Shown here: positions 59,681 through 64,000 of the stretch, piece after piece
Layout of the letters: every line of letters starts with the position of its first letter
Numbering within the stretch: position 1 is the stretch's first letter
Assembly (NCBI GenBank): GCA_039185015.1
Contig: JBCDAU010000002.1
Coordinates: forward strand, 124,001-188,000
Direction of reading: 5' to 3'
DNA from: JBCBSZ01 sp039185015
GTDB taxonomy: Bacteria; Actinomycetota; Acidimicrobiia; Acidimicrobiales; Poriferisodalaceae
DNA: 64,000 nt
The notes under the pieces: generated by a model
Databases searched by the model: none
Told to the model about the DNA's origin: nothing
What the model saw: the letters and a program-made list of their open reading frames with translations, nothing else
Program-made: the position numbers and the translations under genes

Positions 59681-61405
59681 TCACCCAGGGCACACGCGGG
59701 CGCCCGGCCGGAAGGCCTCGGTGGCTCCGGCGATGCGAGCACCCCGCGCGCCGGTGACCGGGGACGGGCGTCCCCGCTCGTCGATCACGGCCGGGATCAC
59801 CCGGTGATCGACGACCTCGCCGGCCTCGACGTCGATCTCGACGAGCGCCGTCTCCGCCGACGGCAGGCGGGAGTGGTACCAGACGAGGTTCCCCAGGCTG
59901 TAGGCGACCAGCGCCCCATCGGAGCGGTCGATGCCCTGCAGCACGTGCGGATGGTGACCGAGGATCACGTCGGCACCGGCGTCCACCAGCGCCCGGGCGA
60001 GATCGCGCTGCTGTCGAGAGGCACACCGGTCGAGCTCTCGACCCCAGTGGATCGCCACGACGACGGTGTCGGCCAGCTCGGCGGCCTGTCGCACGGCCGC
60101 AACCGACGCGCCACGGTCGTGGCCGCTGGCGAGGCCCGGCCGATCGACGGTCGCCGCCCACCCCGGCGAGAGCACGAGGGACAACCCGACGACGGCGACC
60201 GGGCCGCCATCGGTCTCGACGACCGCCGGCGCGTAGGCCTCGGCTGCGTTCCCGCCCGCGCCGACGGTCACCAGGCCGGCCGCTCGGGCGTGGTCGAGGG
60301 TCTCGAACAACGCAGCGGTGCCGTAGTCGAGGGCGTGGTTGTTGGCGAGGCTGACGACGTCGACACCGGCATCGGCGAGGCGGTGAACGAGCTCCGGAGC
60401 TGCCCGGAACGTGTATCGCTTGGCGGCCGGCCGGCCGCTCGACCCGACGGCCGTCTCGAGGTTCACGATGCCGAGATCGGCATCGGTCATCGGTGCGCGG
60501 AGCAGCTCGAGCGGGTTGCCGCCCTCGGCGAGCAAACGGGCGACCCGGGACTCGCCGTGCACGTCGCCACCCGCGGCGATCGTCAACCGATCCGGCACGA
60601 CGGCGACCCGGAGACCGGCCGCATCCGGGGTCGACGCGGCCGCCACCACGCGGCCGTCGAGGTCGCTGATCATGGCGGGCGAGCCGGCGCCCGCTCGTCG
60701 CACCACCCGACCGTCGTCGTGCACGACGTCGAGCGCCGCATCGGTCCAGACCAGGGCGACGGCGCTCCCGGCGCCGTCGGCCTCTGCGGTGATCGACCAG
60801 GCGGGGAAGCGCCAGACCGTGCCCGACCGGTCGAGGATGGCGTAGCCGTCACCCGCTGGGCTCGCGGCCATGGCGACGACCGGATGGTCGGAGCCGACAC
60901 CGCCGATCGACCCGACGAACGGCGCATCCCCGAACGCGAACACCCCGCCATCGGCCGCCACGAGCCAGTAGCCCTGACCGGCGTTCGTCGACGCCATCCC
61001 GACGATCGACGCGTTGAGCGGCGAACCACCCATCGACCCGAAGAACCCCGCGTCCCCGAACGCGAACACCCCGCCATCGGCCGCCACGAGCCAATACCCA
61101 TCGGCAGTCGGGGTGGCGGCCATCCCGACGATCGGCGCGTTGAGCGGCGAACCACCCATCGACCCGAAGAACCCCGCGTCCCCGAACGCGAACACCCCGC
61201 CATCGGCCGCCGCGAGCCAATACCCATCGGTCGACGAGGCCATCGCGACGACCTCGTCGTTGAGCACGACCTCCGTGAGATCACCGACATCGCTCGCCGA
61301 CCCCAGCTCGATCACCTCAGGACCGGGAGCGGCCACCACCGCGGCCGGGAGCGCGAGCGCGACGGCGAGCGCGCTCGCCACTGACTTCGTGACCCGCCCC
61401 CGCAC
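59681..61405 (-). CDS. CapA-family (PGA synthesis-like) metallophosphatase with N-terminal repeat domain
   Basis: 574 residues from GTG 61405. Signal peptide to about residue 27, then three repeats of about 42 residues with ADGGVFAFGDAGFFGSMGG, a fourth degenerate unit, and a CapA domain from about residue 275: IAAGGDVHGESRVARLL, LGIVNLETAVG, DVVSLANNHALDYG, GGPVAVVGLS, VVAIHWGREL, ILGHHPHVLQG, SLGNLVWY. Conserved metal residues of the CapA/MPE superfamily are present. Exported; CapA proteins take part in polyglutamate or capsule handling. Repeats probably form a propeller that binds cell-surface polymer. Confidence 0.83.
   Translation of the reverse strand: MRGRVTKSVASALAVALALPAAVVAAPGPEVIELGSASDVGDLTEVVLNDEVVAMASSTDGYWLAAADGGVFAFGDAGFFGSMGGSPLNAPIVGMAATPTADGYWLVAADGGVFAFGDAGFFGSMGGSPLNASIVGMASTNAGQGYWLVAADGGVFAFGDAPFVGSIGGVGSDHPVVAMAASPAGDGYAILDRSGTVWRFPAWSITAEADGAGSAVALVWTDAALDVVHDDGRVVRRAGAGSPAMISDLDGRVVAAASTPDAAGLRVAVVPDRLTIAAGGDVHGESRVARLLAEGGNPLELLRAPMTDADLGIVNLETAVGSSGRPAAKRYTFRAAPELVHRLADAGVDVVSLANNHALDYGTAALFETLDHARAAGLVTVGAGGNAAEAYAPAVVETDGGPVAVVGLSLVLSPGWAATVDRPGLASGHDRGASVAAVRQAAELADTVVVAIHWGRELDRCASRQQRDLARALVDAGADVILGHHPHVLQGIDRSDGALVAYSLGNLVWYHSRLPSAETALVEIDVEAGEVVDHRVIPAVIDERGRPSPVTGARGARIAGATEAFRPGARVCPG
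60880..61240 (-). repeat. 126-bp coding repeats in the CapA-type gene
   Basis: Units beginning at 61001 and 61127 are almost identical at DNA level, including synonymous positions, over about 100 bp each; a third flanking unit is more diverged. Period 126 bp equals 42 residues. The near identity suggests recent duplication or conversion. Confidence 0.8.
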
Positions 61406-61475
61406 GGCGACGAGTGTGCACGATGCCGAGGATGCTGGGGTGGCGGCCGGTGCGCCGACCCGCCCAGCGCGACCC

Positions 61476-62501
61476 TCAGAGCAGGAGACGAGCCTCGACC
61501 TCGCCGTCGACGAGGTCTCCCGTCGGGACGTAGCCTCGCCCCTCGTAGAACGGCCGGGGAGAGCCCGCACCATCCACCCAGCTCGTCAGCAGCGACGTCG
61601 CTCCGAGGTCACGACATCGTTGCTCGACGTGCGCGAGGGTGCGTGCACCGATCCCCCGACGCTGGTGGAGGCGATCGACGAGCAGTCGCCACAGGTACGG
61701 CTCGGGGTGGTGCTCGGTCACCTCGGCCAGCATCACGAAGCCGACCAGCTCGCCGTCGGCCTCGACGGCCCGCATCCACGGCACGACGGGCGCGCCATCG
61801 ATGATCTCGGGGACCAGTGCGTCGGCGAAGCTGTAGACGTTCGGTGCGACGAAGGCCTCCTGTGAGTGGTGCGTGCGGAGGCGGAGCACGGCCCGGGCGT
61901 TGTCGGGCGTGACCGCGACCAGCGCCACCTCATCGGGAGGCTCGGTGGCGCGGTCGCGCCATTGGCGGAGATGGTCCGGGGTGAGCCCGTAGCACCAGTC
62001 GTCTGAGTTCTCCTCGCCCACCCAGTACGAGTTGCGAGTGGTGCCCTCGTAGGCGAACCCGGCCCGCTCGAGCACTCGGGCCGACGCGACGTTGTCCGGG
62101 TGCAGCGTGGCGTGGACCCGGGTCATCCCGAGTTCGTCGACGAGATGCGCCACCATCGCCTCGACGGCCTCGGTGGCGAAGCCGCGGCCCCAGTGCGCGG
62201 GGGTCAGCGTGTAGCCGATCTCCGCGGCCCGGCCGCCCCACTCCGACCTCACCACCAGGTCGCCGACCGCCTCACCGGTCGCTCGCTCGACGACGACGGT
62301 CGGCCACCAGCGATCCTCGACGAAGCCGGCGACTGCCGTCGACTCGGCGACCCATCGTTCGGCCCGCTCCCTGGAGTAGGGCAGCGTCCAGCCCTGGTAG
62401 CGAGCGACGTCCGGGTGCCCACGGCGGGCGACGAGATCGTCGATGTCGTCGGGCTCGACCCGGCGGATCACCAGGCGGTCGGTCGTGAGCGGAGCGAACA
62501 T
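61476..62501 (-). CDS. Tandem GNAT-domain N-acetyltransferase
   Basis: 341 residues from ATG 62501 with GGTGGG upstream; the frame extends to 62552 but the added residues are not conserved. First GNAT domain (1-170) is RimJ/RimL-like: LTTDRLVIRRVEPDD, YTLTPAHWGRGFATEAV, HPDNVASARVLERAGF. Second (about 190-341) has LWRLLVDRLHQRRGIGARTL and a C-terminal VDGAGSPRPFYEGRGY. Both keep acetyl-CoA loop patterns (RGFATE, RRGIGA), so both may be active. Substrates unknown. Confidence 0.83.
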   Translation of the reverse strand: MFAPLTTDRLVIRRVEPDDIDDLVARRGHPDVARYQGWTLPYSRERAERWVAESTAVAGFVEDRWWPTVVVERATGEAVGDLVVRSEWGGRAAEIGYTLTPAHWGRGFATEAVEAMVAHLVDELGMTRVHATLHPDNVASARVLERAGFAYEGTTRNSYWVGEENSDDWCYGLTPDHLRQWRDRATEPPDEVALVAVTPDNARAVLRLRTHHSQEAFVAPNVYSFADALVPEIIDGAPVVPWMRAVEADGELVGFVMLAEVTEHHPEPYLWRLLVDRLHQRRGIGARTLAHVEQRCRDLGATSLLTSWVDGAGSPRPFYEGRGYVPTGDLVDGEVEARLLL

Positions 62502-62570
62502 CCCACCAGTGCAGCACGGCACCGGCAGGCCATCACCGGCCATTCCCATCATCGCGCCGCGAGCTGGAGC

Positions 62571-62588
62571 GCATCAAGATGCTAACTT
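62571..62588 (+). promoter_or_regulatory. Operator and leaderless -10 of second vapBC
   Basis: GCATC-AA-GATGC (62571-62582) is an inverted repeat directly followed by TAACTT (62583-62588), which ends 6 nt before the ATG. Layout matches the vapBC at 9131: operator just upstream of a leaderless -10. Confidence 0.55.
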
Positions 62589-62594
62589 GGGCGC

Positions 62595-62822
62595 ATGAGG
62601 ACGACCGTCGACCTCGACGACGACACCGCGGCCGAGGTACAGCGTCTCCGAGCGGCAGGCCACGGGTTGAGCGAAGCGGTCAACGAGCTCATCCGGCGCG
62701 GCATGCTCGCAGCGGAGCCCACCGAGCCCTTCGTCCCGTCGACTCGCCGGCTCGGCATCAAGGTCGACGTCTCCAACGTCGCCGATGTGCTCGACCACCT
62801 CGAGGGTCCCGACGCCCGCTGA
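62595..62822 (+). CDS. vapB: VapB-type antitoxin (ribbon-helix-helix)
   Basis: 75 residues. MRTTVDLDDDTAAEVQRLRAAGHGLSEAVNELIRRGM is the RHH fold found with mycobacterial-type PIN toxins. The C-terminal RRLGIKVDVSNVADVLDHLEG should contact the toxin. Stop and toxin start overlap by 1 nt. Confidence 0.87.
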   Translation: MRTTVDLDDDTAAEVQRLRAAGHGLSEAVNELIRRGMLAAEPTEPFVPSTRRLGIKVDVSNVADVLDHLEGPDAR

Positions 62823-63250
62823 TGCTGGTCGACGCGAACATCCTCCTGTACTCCGTGGACGAGGCGAGCCCGTTCCACGAGCCGGCGCGCGACTGGATGG
62901 TCGACGCCCTGAACGGACCACGTCGGGTCGGACTGCCGTGGCTCTCGATGACGGCCTTCCTCCGGATCGTGACCAACCCGCGGGCGCTCGACTCACCGCT
63001 CACACCGGCAGAGGCCTGGCAGATCGCCGACGGGTGGCTCGGGGCGCCGGCCGCCTGGGTGCCGAGCGCCGGCCCGTCGCACCACGAGCTCCTTCGCCGG
63101 CTCGTCATCGACCATGACCTCCGAGCCGGTCTCATCAGCGACGCCGCGCTCGCAGCGCTGTGCATCGAGCACGGCCTCGACATCGTGAGCGCCGACAGCG
63201 ACTTCGCCCGCTTCACCGAGATCACCTGGATCAACCCCGTCGCCCGCTGA
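62822..63250 (+). CDS. vapC: VapC-type PIN toxin (mycobacterial PIN family)
   Basis: 142 residues. MLVDANILLYSVDEASPFHEPA with Asp4, LPWLSMTAFLRIVTNPRA, and the C-terminal acidic cluster GLISDAALAALCIEHG and IVSADSDFARF. This is the subfamily common in M. tuberculosis, distinct from the VapC at 9355. Complete reading frame with its antitoxin in front. Ribonuclease activity predicted. Confidence 0.88.
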   Translation: MLVDANILLYSVDEASPFHEPARDWMVDALNGPRRVGLPWLSMTAFLRIVTNPRALDSPLTPAEAWQIADGWLGAPAAWVPSAGPSHHELLRRLVIDHDLRAGLISDAALAALCIEHGLDIVSADSDFARFTEITWINPVAR

Positions 63251-63259
63251 GCTCCGATC

Positions 63260-63439
63260 TCAGCCGTGCTCGACCGACCAGACCTGAGCGACGTCGCCGT
63301 GGCACCCGACGACCACGTGCACGTGGCGGGGTTCGTCGCGAGCGGCCAGCTCCACCGGGAAGCCGTGCTGGTCGAACCCCCGCCGACTTCCTGTGAGGTC
63401 CGCCGTCACGACGACGGCAGCGCGTGGCGTCGTGCGCAT
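63260..63439 (-). CDS. Short open frame, doubtful small protein
   Basis: 59 residues from ATG 63438-63439 region: MRTTPRAAVVVTADLTGSRRG ... VHVVVGCHGDVAQVWSVEHG. The composition is plausible for a small soluble protein, but no family is recognised and no ribosome site is seen. It may be a remnant. Convergent with vapC, 9 bp apart. Confidence 0.25.
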   Translation of the reverse strand: MRTTPRAAVVVTADLTGSRRGFDQHGFPVELAARDEPRHVHVVVGCHGDVAQVWSVEHG

Positions 63440-63793
63440 CCGTCGCCGGACACGGCGGCGTCGCCGCCACGCGAGGAGCCCAGCGGTGAGATTCGATGGG
63501 GCGGCAAGCTGCGGCGGCGAGACGCTCGGTCCACTCCGGCGAGTGTGGCAGCGGTGTTCCCGCCGATGTTCGTTTCTGCCCGCTTTGGAGCGACAAGCTG
63601 CTGCGGGTCGCAGCGTCGGGTTCGGTCTGTCGCTCCGACGCGGGCACCACGAACACCCCGAACTGCCGCCGAGCACGGTTCGCGCCGAGCCTGTCGCTCC
63701 GAGGCGGGTACGGGCGCCTTCCCGGGTCGGCGCTCGGTCTCGGGCTTCGACCTCAGCGTCGACCTCGACTGCCGGTCGAACGGAGGCATCGCC
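63440..63793. other. 354-bp stretch without a convincing gene
   Basis: Base and codon patterns break down here. TGTCGCTCC occurs near 63629 and 63692 and in inverted form (GGAGCGACA) near 63586, so a 9-bp stem across about 30 nt is possible. Lies downstream of dnaE2 and may hold its terminator or decayed sequence. Confidence 0.4.
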
Positions 63794-64000
63794 TCAGCGG
63801 AAGTCGCGGCTCTTCGGGGCGGCGGCGACCGGAAGGGGTTCGAGCTTGTCGGCCACCACGTTGAGCACGCCGCCGTCTGCTCGCTCCAGGGTGCCCCGGA
63901 TCAGCAACGCCGGGGAGGTGCGGGCCACCCGGCGGTACCGCTTCCAGCACCCGACCGACACGACCACGTTGACCAGGCCGGTCTCGTCCTCGAGGTTCAT
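63794..64000 (-). CDS. dnaE2: Error-prone DNA polymerase DnaE2, C-terminus (5' part outside window)
   Basis: 68 C-terminal residues: MNLEDETGLVNVVVSVGCWKRY begins the OB-fold end of DnaE2, with VVADKLEPLP and the terminal SRDFR. This ending is characteristic of DnaE2 rather than replicative DnaE1. DnaE2 carries out damage-induced mutagenic synthesis together with ImuA'/ImuB. Start and most of the gene lie to the right. Confidence 0.87.
   Translation of the reverse strand: MNLEDETGLVNVVVSVGCWKRYRRVARTSPALLIRGTLERADGGVLNVVADKLEPLPVAAAPKSRDFR

Noticed and set aside
1..64000. CRISPR arrays, tRNA or rRNA genes, insertion sequences, prophage
   Set aside because: No regularly spaced repeats, cloverleaf sequences, transposase or phage genes were seen by reading; a short tRNA missed by eye cannot be fully excluded.

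Overview
This 64 kb window is very GC-rich and densely coded on both strands. Many genes are coupled by 4-nt GTGA or ATGA overlaps. A mycothiol S-conjugate amidase, a WhiB regulator, four F420-type luciferase-like (LLM) enzymes, a wax-ester synthase/DGAT, mycobacterial-type PIN toxins and the 3' end of dnaE2 all point to an actinobacterium. A methyl-accepting chemotaxis protein suggests motility. The mix looks like a free-living, aerobic, heterotrophic lineage of the Acidimicrobiia type; the class is an inference.

Layout. 1-6752: TetR regulator, acyl-CoA carboxylase beta and alpha, acyl-CoA dehydrogenase, CitE-like lyase and a convergent MaoC hydratase. This matches the Mycobacterium tuberculosis Rv2498c-Rv2506 leucine/isovalerate cluster. 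Two inverted copies of a structured 63-bp repeat flank the lyase gene. 6849-9079: WS/DGAT and SDR. 9131-9747: VapBC module. 9773-13213: small lipoprotein, LLM enzyme, a methyltransferase/uracil-DNA glycosylase fusion, hydrolase. 13217-19450: cellobiose unit (GH1 beta-glucosidase, LacI/CebR-like repressor, ABC binding protein and two permeases) with a CebR/CelR-type operator. 19443-25745: a gene remnant, EthD protein, two LLM enzymes, crotonase, beta-lactamase-fold hydrolase and S9 peptidase. 26055-35513: thiolase, secreted nuclease, methyltransferase, ChbG-type deacetylase, SCP2-like protein, mca, a large STAND/BTAD regulator and a lipoprotein.

35646-53454 is the most interesting part. An operon encodes homologues of YgeY, XdhD (fused Fe-S/Mo hydroxylase) and SsnA, proteins tied to labile-selenium purine hydroxylases, followed by a PH-like membrane protein and an LLM enzyme. 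Nine kb away lies a second, three-subunit xanthine-dehydrogenase-type operon next to an 8-oxoguanine-deaminase-like amidohydrolase and a YheO/DauR-type HTH gene. Both Mo-enzyme operons carry the same 18-bp motif about 20 bp upstream of the first start codon, so they may be one purine-salvage regulon. Between them are a D-aminoacylase-like gene, a FadD-type ligase with an 18-bp palindrome upstream, and a chemoreceptor.

53486-64000: PhoU/TrkA-C protein and MgtE-like transporter, PEBP lipoprotein, a degenerate glutamate-dehydrogenase-like protein, DsbB- and TlpA-like redox pair, a WhiB gene preceded by two CRP-type boxes, a CapA-type protein with internal repeats, a tandem GNAT protein, a second VapBC pair, and the C-terminus of DnaE2.

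At least nine genes have a TANNNT hexamer 6-9 nt before the start codon, which suggests that leaderless transcription is common here. No tRNA, rRNA, CRISPR array or intact insertion sequence was seen.
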